Of a stretch of 6,151 nucleotides of DNA, positions 1 through 5,947 are shown piece by piece. Position 1 is the first letter of the stretch, and each line of letters begins with the position of its first letter. The DNA is from JBLHGU01 sp047615875 (GTDB lineage Bacteria > Pseudomonadota > Gammaproteobacteria > Arenicellales > CAJQKF01), in NCBI GenBank assembly GCA_047615875.1, contig JBLHGU010000280.1:1-6151 (forward strand), in the 5' to 3' direction. The notes under the pieces are model-generated. The model had not been told where the DNA came from and did no database searches. It saw nothing but the letters and a program-made list of their open reading frames with translations. A program made the position numbers and the translations under genes.

Positions 1-184
1 TAGTAGCGCCCAGTAACAAATTGAAGATCCTGCGCATTTATCTTGTATTCAACCCGGTTCTGATTGAAAAGCCGCTTGTATAGGCATTGGTGTTTTTTGT
101 CTCGTGCCTTTCGCGAATAAGCCTACCAGGATAGTTTTCATTTTGTGACATATCGGCTAGAGTCGCCGTTTTCTCTTCAGGTCC
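1..184. other. Left-edge region upstream of the thioesterase gene
   Basis: No gene can be supported here. On the plus strand one frame is open from the edge to a TAG at 81-83 and could be the tail of an upstream gene, but its 26 residues are not recognisable. On the minus strand an ATG at 37 opens a frame that runs off the edge (MRRIFNLLLGAT), which resembles the start of an exported or membrane protein but is too short to call. The promoter of the plus-strand operon should lie here. The best sigma70-like match is TTGAAG (21-26) with a 17-base spacer to TGTATT (44-49), which is weak and distant from the start codon. Confidence 0.3.
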
Positions 185-628
185 ATGGATTTAACCCTCA
201 GTCAGCGCTCAAAGTTTCCTTTCTCGCAAAAAATAGCACTGCGTTGGAGTGACTACGATATGCTCGGCCATATCAATAATGTCATGTACAACCGTTATAT
301 TGAATATATTGTGCTAGCTCTGGACAAGCAGGCTGGAATCGACTGGCTAAATGATCGCATAATTCCTCTGGCAGTAGAGGTCAATGTGAAATTTAAGCGA
401 CCCGTAACCTCCACCGAACACCTGGATGCAGGATTGCTAATTAGCCATCTTGGTACTTCCAGCGTGGTATATGAAGTAGCGCTATTTGTGCCCGATCAGC
501 TGCAACCCAGCGCTTTTGGTCACTTTGTGCATGTTTTTGTCGATAGAGAGACAGAGCAATCCGTCTCTATCCCGGAAACTGTGCGACGGTTTTTCGAACA
601 ATTCACTGAACAGAATAATGGCACTTAA
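185..628 (+). CDS. Acyl-CoA thioesterase, 4HBT hot-dog fold (YbgC/FadM-like)
   Basis: This 147-residue cytoplasmic protein probably hydrolyses an acyl-CoA (or acyl-ACP) thioester. The N-terminal signature of the 4-hydroxybenzoyl-CoA thioesterase family is clear: W21-S-D-Y-D25-x-x-G28-H29-I-N-N32, then Y35, Y38 and E40. D25 corresponds to the catalytic aspartate of YbgC/FadM-type enzymes. The following strands (V64 to K71, L85 to F101, F111 to V119) fit the hot-dog sheet, and the length is usual for the family. ATG 185 is the only start after the in-frame TAG at 158-160; the ribosome site is poor, with only AGG at 179-181. The stop lies 11 bases inside the next gene, so the two are probably co-transcribed and translationally coupled. 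The acyl chain it acts on cannot be read from the sequence. There is no signal peptide or membrane segment. Confidence 0.88.
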   Translation: MDLTLSQRSKFPFSQKIALRWSDYDMLGHINNVMYNRYIEYIVLALDKQAGIDWLNDRIIPLAVEVNVKFKRPVTSTEHLDAGLLISHLGTSSVVYEVALFVPDQLQPSAFGHFVHVFVDRETEQSVSIPETVRRFFEQFTEQNNGT

Positions 629-2609
629 AATTGGAATCGATACCGGCGGCACCTACACCGACGCGGTACTGTTTGACGACACTCAGGGTGTATTGGCGAG
701 CGCCAAGTCTTTAACCACACCACATAACCTGTCTGATGGGATTGGTGGTGCGCTGGAGCAACTGCCCCATGATCAATATGCCAATGTAGAGCTGGTTTCT
801 GTCTCTACTACGCTGGCAACAAATGCCGTTATCGAAGGCCGTGGCGCACCAATTTGTAGTTTGCTACCGGGTTACACTAATCAGCAGGTGCAACGTAGTG
901 GCCTGGTCGAAATCTTGCGTAATGACCCAGTGGTGCTTTTGAATGGCGGGCACGATGCAGGTGGCATGGAAAAGTGCCCTCTCGATCTGGATGGAGCACG
1001 AGTTCAAATAGAAAAGCATCAGCAATTTGTCTCGGCTTTTGCTATTTCATCCATGTTTGGCGTGCGCAACCCCGCACATGAAATCGCATTGAAAGCGCTC
1101 GTGCAGTCGATCTGCGATAAGCCAATTACCTGTGGCCACGAGTTGTCGGCAAGTTTGAATGCGCCCAGACGAGCTCTCACCGCCGCGCTTAATGCTCGCT
1201 TAACGCCGTTCATACGTCGACTGGTGGAAGCGGTTCAACAACGTCTCGATGCGCTTCATATTAGTGCACCCCTTATGATGGTGAAAGGTGACGGATCCCT
1301 GGTAAATGTCGAAGTCACTATGCAGCGACCAGTTGATACCGTGCTGTCCGGACCGGCAGCGAGTGTTATTGGTGCCTGTTATTTAAGTGGTCGAAAAAAT
1401 GCTCTGGTTGCGGATATGGGCGGCACAACTACCGATATTGCAGTGGTTACCGACGGCAAACCAGAGACTCGAACGGATGGGGCGCTAATTGGTGATTGGC
1501 ATCCTATGGTGGAAACACTTAGTGTGTATTCCATCGGCCTGGGTGGCGACAGTGAAGTGCGTTACTCTGGTGGTGAAGGAATTGGCATTGGGCCTCGGCG
1601 TGTTGTTCCACTGTGTCTTTTAGCTAACCAGTTTCCAGAGGTTGGTCCGCAGCTTCTGGCACAGACCCGCATGGGTTCATCGCCGAGACTAAATCGCTTC
1701 GCAATTAAATTGTATGAAGATCCAGCCTTGGTCAATCGCCTCAGCGGTGATAGTGCACGGGTATGGAAGATGCTCTGTAATGAGCAACCTCTAAATCTCG
1801 AAAGCCTGACTGAAAAAGATCCTGCAGCTGCAAAAGCTTTAGCTCGCCTGGTTCGACGTGGTCTTGCTATATATAGTGGCTTTACCCCAACAGACGCGGC
1901 CCATGTATTGGGTATATCCAGCCATTGGGATACAGAAGCCGCAGGCCATGCGGCTACAATTTGGGCCTACCAAATGCGCCACAGATATGGATTGGGTAAT
2001 TGGGTAAGCGGTGATGTTGAAACGCCCTGCAAGATGGTGATTCAAAGATTAAACGAAATTCTTTCAGATGCCCTGGTTAGAACCGGCGTACGCGAACTGG
2101 ATGCTGATCATAAAACTCCGAGTGAGGATCTGGTTAAGTTTCTAACCAATGTTCTGGGTTATTCTTCGAATAAAGTCTTTTCTGTTTCGTTCAATCAAAA
2201 TTACCCGTTATTAGCAGTCGGCGCACCGGCCCAGGCCTTTTTTCCTGACACCAGTGAACGATTAAACATGGGTCTGGATATTCCGGACAGAGCAGAAGTG
2301 GCCGGAGCAGTTGGCACAGTGGCTAGTAAAGTAGTGCAGAAATTCCGTGTGGTTGTTACGCAACCCAGTCAGGGCACCTTTCGGGTTCACGAATCCAGCG
2401 GGCCTAATGATTTTGATGCTCTGGAATCCGCCCTTGTACATGCCGAAGAAGTCGCTCAACGTACGGCGACAGAACTGGCTAAACTGGCTGGTGCTGGTTC
2501 ACCGGAAACACAAGTTGAACGGATCGAAAACCGGGTTGATCACGATATTGACGGTTCGGTGTTTTTTGAGGCGACTATCTGTGCGACCTCAACCGGTAGT
2601 CCTTTTTAA
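618..2609 (+). CDS. Hydantoinase/oxoprolinase family protein (HyuA-like ASKHA ATPase)
   Basis: This 663-residue protein has the two-part architecture of HyuA-type proteins. The N-terminal Hydant_A_N part carries the phosphate loop G6-I-D-T-G-G-T-Y-T-D15 and the STTLATNAVIEGRG segment (63-76). The hydantoinase_A part carries SGPAASVIGA (244-253), the second phosphate loop D266-M-G-G-T-T-T-D-I-A275, SIGLGGDS (305-312) and TPTDAAHVLG (422-431). Family members use ATP to activate cyclic amides (hydantoins, 5-oxoproline) or ketones (acetone and acetophenone carboxylases). The motif usual after the glycine-rich turn (GADPGPxCYG) is absent and replaced by GIGPRRVVPL (322-331) and a long helical segment, so this is a divergent subfamily. 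No HyuB partner is visible. ATG 618 is chosen because the homologous fold begins at once (ALKIGIDTGG); an upstream in-frame ATG at 486 lies inside the thioesterase gene. There is no clear Shine-Dalgarno site, suggesting coupling to the overlapping upstream gene. The substrate is unknown. Confidence 0.88.
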   Translation: MALKIGIDTGGTYTDAVLFDDTQGVLASAKSLTTPHNLSDGIGGALEQLPHDQYANVELVSVSTTLATNAVIEGRGAPICSLLPGYTNQQVQRSGLVEILRNDPVVLLNGGHDAGGMEKCPLDLDGARVQIEKHQQFVSAFAISSMFGVRNPAHEIALKALVQSICDKPITCGHELSASLNAPRRALTAALNARLTPFIRRLVEAVQQRLDALHISAPLMMVKGDGSLVNVEVTMQRPVDTVLSGPAASVIGACYLSGRKNALVADMGGTTTDIAVVTDGKPETRTDGALIGDWHPMVETLSVYSIGLGGDSEVRYSGGEGIGIGPRRVVPLCLLANQFPEVGPQLLAQTRMGSSPRLNRFAIKLYEDPALVNRLSGDSARVWKMLCNEQPLNLESLTEKDPAAAKALARLVRRGLAIYSGFTPTDAAHVLGISSHWDTEAAGHAATIWAYQMRHRYGLGNWVSGDVETPCKMVIQRLNEILSDALVRTGVRELDADHKTPSEDLVKFLTNVLGYSSNKVFSVSFNQNYPLLAVGAPAQAFFPDTSERLNMGLDIPDRAEVAGAVGTVASKVVQKFRVVVTQPSQGTFRVHESSGPNDFDALESALVHAEEVAQRTATELAKLAGAGSPETQVERIENRVDHDIDGSVFFEATICATSTGSPF

Positions 2610-2628
2610 TCTATCTACATTAACCTGA

Positions 2629-2639
2629 AAGAGTGAGAG
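2629..2639 (+). promoter_or_regulatory. Ribosome binding site for the TTG-started glycosyltransferase
   Basis: The purine-rich stretch AAGAGTGAGAG lies directly before TTG 2641. AAGAG (2629-2633) is spaced 7 bases from the start codon. An in-frame TGA at 2626-2628 closes the frame upstream, so TTG is the only start that keeps the first beta-strand (PHVVVYSAM). The next start, ATG 2668, would remove that strand, which GT4 enzymes need for the N-terminal Rossmann domain. Confidence 0.55.
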
Positions 2640-2640
2640 C

Positions 2641-3771
2641 TTGCCCCACGTCGTAGTTTATTCTGCCATGGAACCCTGTAGTTCCTGGGCACATGATATT
2701 AATACCATAAAGATGGCTGATGGATTTGCCAAGCAGGGCTGTCGGGTATCACTGGTTACGAGGCATGGCATTGACGATTGCAAGACATGGACTCAAATTC
2801 GTGATGCCTATGGCTTGCATCCGGATATAACCTGGGTTCCGGTAGCCTATAGAACCTGGGGCTTAAATTTCGATCGTTATTTACACCATCGCTTTTCAAG
2901 GCATGCCAGTAAAACGATTATTAAGCTAAAGCCAGATTTGTTGTATGCAAGAGATAATTTTGCACCTGTGTATTGCTCTGCAGCAGGCATTCCATCAGCG
3001 GTAGAAAGTCACGCTTCGGTGGGTACTGTGGGCAAGCCGTTTGATTTTATTGTTGATGGATCAAACCATGCTGAATTTCGGGCCTGGGTGACAATCTCCT
3101 CACATCTAGCGGATTATTACCATTCACAGGGCGTACCAAAAGAGCGTTTGATAGTCTTGCCGGATTCTGTTGATATGGAATTATTCGGTCGCGAGCATGC
3201 AGCCTCGACGGAAAGTCCCTTCGTCTCTGGTGATCGCAAGAAGATTCTTTATGCCGGGCACTTGTATGACTATAAGGGTATTCCAACTGTATTACAGGCC
3301 GCACAAAAACTAACTGATTACGATTTTCACTTTATTGGTGGATGGCCAGAGGATGTACAACGGCATCAGAGCTATGTAACGGAGCAGAATTTGAGCAATG
3401 TGTATTTCCATGGTCTAAAGCCATTTGCAGAGGTGCCACGGTATTTATGGCATGCAGATTTGTTGCTACTACCGCCTTCACGGAATCACCCAAGTGCCAA
3501 ATGGACCAGCCCGGTAAAGTTAGGTGAATATATGGCGTCTGGTACACCGGTAGTGGCTAGTGATATCCCGGCGCTATTGGACTGGGTGGATGATTCCCAG
3601 GTATGGTTTTTCAATGCAGACGATGCTGATTTGCTGTGTCAGAGTATACAGTCAGTCTTACAAAATCCGGCTGGTATAAAGCCTAAGATAGATGCCGCCT
3701 TTCAATTTGCCGAGACACTGACTTATAGCCGAAGAGCTGGCCAGGTGCTTGAATTCGCTTTAGGTTCGTAG
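2641..3771 (+). CDS. Family GT4 (GT-B fold) glycosyltransferase
   Basis: This 376-residue protein is a retaining-type GT-B glycosyltransferase that probably transfers a sugar from a nucleotide-sugar donor to an unknown acceptor in the cytoplasm. The N-terminal Rossmann domain runs from the PHVVVYSAM strand to about residue 165. A typical linker follows: ISSHLADYY (152-160), then VPKERLIVLPDSVDMELF (165-182). The C-terminal donor-binding domain begins with ILYAGHLYDYKG (202-213), where G206 and K212 sit in the usual donor loop, continues with FHGLKPFAEVPRYLWHADLLLLPP (256-279), and has the nucleotide-sugar motif SPVKLGEYMASGTPVVASD (290-308). E296 matches the second glutamate of the E-x7-E motif. 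The first is replaced by W288, as in other SPxKLxEYMA-type enzymes. There is no membrane segment. The gene starts 31 bases after the HyuA-like gene and is probably in the same operon. TTG is the likely start. Donor and acceptor are not predictable. Confidence 0.88.
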   Translation: MPHVVVYSAMEPCSSWAHDINTIKMADGFAKQGCRVSLVTRHGIDDCKTWTQIRDAYGLHPDITWVPVAYRTWGLNFDRYLHHRFSRHASKTIIKLKPDLLYARDNFAPVYCSAAGIPSAVESHASVGTVGKPFDFIVDGSNHAEFRAWVTISSHLADYYHSQGVPKERLIVLPDSVDMELFGREHAASTESPFVSGDRKKILYAGHLYDYKGIPTVLQAAQKLTDYDFHFIGGWPEDVQRHQSYVTEQNLSNVYFHGLKPFAEVPRYLWHADLLLLPPSRNHPSAKWTSPVKLGEYMASGTPVVASDIPALLDWVDDSQVWFFNADDADLLCQSIQSVLQNPAGIKPKIDAAFQFAETLTYSRRAGQVLEFALGS

Positions 3772-3809
3772 TTTGTAGGAGTGTGAAGTTGAAATGACTT
3801 CCTTAAAAG

Positions 3810-4586
3810 TTACATCACCTGACCCGTGACACTAGCTTGTTTAAAGTTGAAAACTATTTGTGAGTTACCGCTGTAGTTTCCACGATGATTACGTTCTTCA
3901 AAATATACCTGTCCGCTCTTATGAATCATTACGACAGTTGAACTTCGTGTAGCGTATGTATCGCCCTGGATGAACATTGCCGATAACTCGCGTTCTCTTT
4001 CCACCGGTAGGCCAGTGTCTGGTAGCGCCTCTTCGGGGAACATTTGAGGATCAGTTAATAGATTGAATAAATCATCGCTTAAAATCTGATCGCTGCGCAT
4101 CAAATGAGCAAAGCGGGCCTTGCCATGGCGAAGTTTCGGCCAAGGTGTATCAAGACTTGCATTGCTCAGGCCATAAATGCCAGCGGAAAGAGCAGTTTGG
4201 CCAGACTCATGATTATTACAGAAGTACAAACTACTACTGCTCCCCAGTAGTAAATTGAAGGCACGATATTGTTGGGCGTGATGGGAAAGGTGTTCTGCAA
4301 ATTCTTCAGGGCCAGATTGTCCGCTAAGAAAATCCACAGGCAAATCTCCACGACTCAATATAGCCCCCTCCGGTTGCGGTCCGCGAAAATTGGTTACGGC
4401 AGCGAAGCTGCCCTGAGAATTGACGCCCAGCCACGTTCCCCCTTGCTCAAGATCTTTGCCGGCCAGGATGTTATTCTCCCACCAGCTTGCACTCTGACTA
4501 GGGCGGTTTAGAAATTCATCTCGGTTGGCAGCCAGGACCAAAGGGTAGTCTGGGTGACTCTGGTAGCCTATCAGAATAAAACACAT
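3810..4586 (-). CDS. NRDE family protein (TANGO2-like)
   Basis: This 258-residue protein belongs to the NRDE/TANGO2 family. It starts with Met-Cys2, the residue expected to be exposed as an N-terminal nucleophile in this Ntn-hydrolase-like fold. It then has the name-giving A20-N21-R22-D23-E24-F25 motif, followed by GGTWLGVNSQGSFAAVTNFR (49-68), GIYGLSNASLDTPWPKL (136-152) and the C-terminal YATRSSTVVMI block (211-221). Length is normal for the family. Eukaryotic TANGO2/HRG-9 has been linked to haem mobilisation and lipid homeostasis, but the biochemical role of bacterial members is unsettled. The gene lies 30 bases downstream of the malonyltransferase gene on the same strand, so they are probably co-transcribed. 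No good Shine-Dalgarno sequence precedes ATG 4586. It converges on the glycosyltransferase gene with a 38-base gap. Confidence 0.9.
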   Translation of the reverse strand: MCFILIGYQSHPDYPLVLAANRDEFLNRPSQSASWWENNILAGKDLEQGGTWLGVNSQGSFAAVTNFRGPQPEGAILSRGDLPVDFLSGQSGPEEFAEHLSHHAQQYRAFNLLLGSSSSLYFCNNHESGQTALSAGIYGLSNASLDTPWPKLRHGKARFAHLMRSDQILSDDLFNLLTDPQMFPEEALPDTGLPVERERELSAMFIQGDTYATRSSTVVMIHKSGQVYFEERNHRGNYSGNSQIVFNFKQASVTGQVM

Positions 4587-4616
4587 CGCAGTGAAGCCGC
4601 GTGTATAACTCAGTGA

Positions 4617-5585
4617 TCAGGTCGAAAGTGCTTGCAGAGTGGGCTCGTTAATAATGGCCTGATAACTTGGCGGATTTTCTGATCGCCTAAAGGTCTTCTT
4701 CACAATGCCTTCCAGATTTGGACGTTTCTCTTCAGGGGTTTCGCCTTTGCCAATACCTCCACCGAATTCAATCACTTTGTTTACCCCAGTGTCTACTGCA
4801 TTCAGCAGGTTCTGATTCCACAACACTGGATGAATAAGTTGAAAAAACAGGCGAGTGCGAATTGCTTTAGGGTCATCATCATGCTTACTGCCGGTAAAAT
4901 TAGACATTACCTGACATTGCGGTGAAGAAAATAACGTATTTTCTAGATGCTGACGGAACTCCATAGCGGCAGTCACCATGTAGTAAGTATGGAAAGCTCC
5001 CTCAGTTTTTAGACGCGCAGATCTCTTGCGAGGATTATCTTCACTAAAGGCCCTGGTTAAAAAGTCCAGGTCTTCCGAACGACCTCCGACGACAGTTTGA
5101 TCTGCCAGGTTGCAGGCAGCTACCGCACAATAAAATCTATTGGCATAACTCTGTGCAACTTCCTGTTCAACTGGCAGAGCTTCCATTTCTCCTTCGCCGT
5201 GCTCACCCATTAAGCTGCCCCGAATACTTACTAGCTTGACGCCGTCTGCAAATGATAAGGCGCCCGCAGCTACCAGAGCGCTGTATTCGCCAAGACTGTG
5301 ACCAGCCATTACAGAAGCCTGTGGTGCGGCAGCTTGCTGGCTTTCCTGCATGGCACGTAAGCAGGCGATAGAATGAGTCAGTAACACCGGTTGAGTGTAA
5401 CGAGTAAGATTGATTTTAGAATCAGGATCTTCGAAGGATAATTTCTGCATGTCATAGCCAAGCGTGTCGCTGGCTTCCTGATAAACATCTCGAGCTGCTT
5501 GACTAACTTTCACCAAGTCTGAGCCAATACCGGCGTATTGAGATCCCTGGCCAGGAAAGATATACAAAACAGAAGAATCACTCAT
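4617..5585 (-). CDS. Malonyl-CoA:ACP transacylase-like acyltransferase (FabD-like)
   Basis: This 322-residue cytoplasmic enzyme probably moves a malonyl (or related) group from CoA to an acyl carrier protein. The catalytic set of the FabD/acyltransferase family is complete: the oxyanion motif G12-Q-G-S-Q16, the nucleophile elbow G95-H-S97-L-G-E100, R122 (IRG), which binds the malonyl carboxylate and so argues for malonyl rather than simple acyl groups, H199 (GAFHT), and Q249 before HPVLW. The C-terminus departs from FabD: the usual GPGKVLxGLxKR region becomes GGGIGKGETPEEKRPNLEGIVKKTFR (275-300), about a dozen extra residues. No fabH, fabG or acpP gene is next to it, so it may serve a separate lipid or specialised pathway instead of housekeeping fatty-acid synthesis. 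ATG 5585 is preferred over an in-frame TTG at 5612 because AAGAG (5596-5600) precedes it and homology begins just after. The NRDE gene follows after 30 bases. Confidence 0.87.
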   Translation of the reverse strand: MSDSSVLYIFPGQGSQYAGIGSDLVKVSQAARDVYQEASDTLGYDMQKLSFEDPDSKINLTRYTQPVLLTHSIACLRAMQESQQAAAPQASVMAGHSLGEYSALVAAGALSFADGVKLVSIRGSLMGEHGEGEMEALPVEQEVAQSYANRFYCAVAACNLADQTVVGGRSEDLDFLTRAFSEDNPRKRSARLKTEGAFHTYYMVTAAMEFRQHLENTLFSSPQCQVMSNFTGSKHDDDPKAIRTRLFFQLIHPVLWNQNLLNAVDTGVNKVIEFGGGIGKGETPEEKRPNLEGIVKKTFRRSENPPSYQAIINEPTLQALST

Positions 5586-5595
5586 ATTTAAATAG

Positions 5596-5600
5596 CTCTT
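5596..5600 (-). promoter_or_regulatory. Ribosome binding site deciding the ATG start of the FabD-like gene
   Basis: Read on the minus strand this is AAGAG, 10 bases before ATG 5585. No comparable purine-rich site precedes the alternative in-frame TTG at 5612. The match is short and the spacing slightly long, so it is a modest argument. Confidence 0.4.
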
Positions 5601-5619
5601 GGAAATTGTCAAAACCCAT

Positions 5620-5625
5620 ATTGTA
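5620..5625 (-). promoter_or_regulatory. Possible -10 box for the FabD-like gene
   Basis: On the minus strand this reads TACAAT, one mismatch from the sigma70 -10 consensus. It would place the transcript start near 5613, leaving a leader of roughly 28 bases before ATG 5585 and excluding most of the upstream TTG option. The -35 region at the proper distance is poor (TCTAAT, 17-base spacer), so an activator or a different promoter may be needed. Confidence 0.3.
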
Positions 5626-5661
5626 GCTTGGAAAGGATGGTGATTAGATGCCTGTCTTTAT

Positions 5662-5675
5662 ATTTGTAGACAAAT
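5662..5675. promoter_or_regulatory. 14-base palindrome, candidate operator
   Basis: ATTTGT and ACAAAT form perfect 6-base inverted arms around a 2-base AG spacer. The site sits 2 bases upstream of a plus-strand -35-like box and about 77 bases upstream of the FabD-like start, a position suitable for a dimeric regulator acting on either direction. No regulator gene is in the window and the motif was not matched to a known family. Confidence 0.3.
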
Positions 5676-5677
5676 CA

Positions 5678-5706
5678 TTGATAGAAGTTTTGCTGCTGTT
5701 CTTAAT
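5678..5706 (+). promoter_or_regulatory. Candidate sigma70-type promoter, plus strand
   Basis: TTGATA (5678-5683, five of six to the -35 consensus) and CTTAAT (5701-5706, four of six to the -10 consensus) are separated by exactly 17 bases. Transcription would begin near 5713 and run rightward into sequence without a recognised plus-strand gene, antisense to the end of the oxidoreductase. In AT-rich DNA such matches also arise by chance. Confidence 0.28.
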
Positions 5707-5772
5707 TTTTTCAGCTGCTAGTATTCTGACTATACACCCACTGTTTTTGACGAGATTACTGTAAGCGATTAA

Positions 5773-5792
5773 TCAATAATGAAATTTATTGA
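5773..5792. repeat. AT-rich inverted repeat
   Basis: TCAATAA (5773-5779) and TTATTGA (5786-5792) are perfect 7-base arms around a 6-base loop. It could be a regulator site or a weak hairpin; the low GC content makes it a poor terminator, and no T-tract follows on either strand. Confidence 0.35.
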
Positions 5793-5818
5793 ATCTAATG
5801 CGATCTTTATGAGAGAGT

Positions 5819-5894
5819 CGGGCTAGATGCCCGGGAAGGTGTGGAGAAATCACGTATTAAGGACACTTTCAGTCCTGTTAGTACGAGAATTAAC
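5819..5894 (+). other. Cluster of three small hairpins
   Basis: The first is CGGGC (5819-5823) with GCCCG (5829-5833) and a TAGAT loop. The second is AGGAC (5860-5864) with GTCCT (5872-5876) and a 7-base loop. The third directly abuts it: GTTAGT (5877-5882) with ATTAAC (5889-5894), including one G-T wobble. A T-G wobble can also extend the first stem (5818/5834). Both wobbles would pair only in a plus-strand RNA, a slight hint for that strand. No known RNA family was recognised. Confidence 0.25.
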
Positions 5895-5947
5895 CGTGCT
5901 ATATCGAGGTGATGTTGGCCCTAAGCCTTTGTCATATTAAAACCGGC

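Larger units (their letters stand above)
5586..5947. other. 362-base intergenic region with several small signals
   Basis: No recognisable gene lies between the FabD-like gene and the stop of the oxidoreductase. The region is AT-rich to about 5810. It contains a 14-base palindrome (5662-5675), a plus-strand promoter-like pair (5678-5706), a second weaker pair (TTTTCA 5708-5713, 17-base spacer, TATACA 5731-5736), an AT-rich inverted repeat (5773-5792), and three small hairpins (5819-5894). A 38-codon hydrophobic reading frame on the plus strand (5648-5764) is possible but unproven. No strong terminator for the minus-strand oxidoreductase was found here. Confidence 0.6.

Noticed and set aside
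38..151. 37-codon minus-strand frame upstream of the thioesterase gene
   Set aside because: Short, polar composition with no recognisable family and no good ribosome site; expected by chance.
486..617. N-terminal extension of the HyuA-like gene from an in-frame ATG at 486
   Set aside because: The 44 extra residues lie wholly inside the thioesterase gene in another frame and are cysteine- and serine-rich with no family resemblance. HyuA homology begins right after ATG 618.
2573..2607. Possible terminator at the end of the HyuA-like gene (GACTA/TAGTC before five T)
   Set aside because: Only five base pairs around a 19-base loop, and the glycosyltransferase follows closely in the same direction.
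3772..3809. Possible bidirectional terminator in the convergent gap (GAAGT 3785-3789 with ACTTC 3797-3801)
   Set aside because: The stem is five base pairs, AT-rich, and no T-tract follows on either strand.
3786..3852. Nine-base direct repeat AAGTTGAAA (3786-3794 and 3844-3852)
   Set aside because: Too short and A/T-biased to separate from chance; no flanking mobile element or third copy.
5586..5612. TTG start at 5612 for the FabD-like gene, and TTGACA at the same place as a -35 box
   Set aside because: No ribosome site precedes TTG 5612, while ATG 5585 has AAGAG upstream. As a -35 box the TTGACA has no -10 at 16-18 bases, since the start codon is reached first.
5779..5826. 15-codon plus-strand frame that ends at the first hairpin, considered as a leader peptide
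   Set aside because: No ribosome site, no run of regulatory codons, and no downstream plus-strand gene to attenuate.
5877..5894. Resemblance to the 23S rRNA sarcin-ricin loop (AGTACGAGA)
   Set aside because: The shared stretch is only nine bases. The C-GAGA-G closing pair is lost because A follows GAGA, and flanking sequence does not follow 23S rRNA. Taken as chance.
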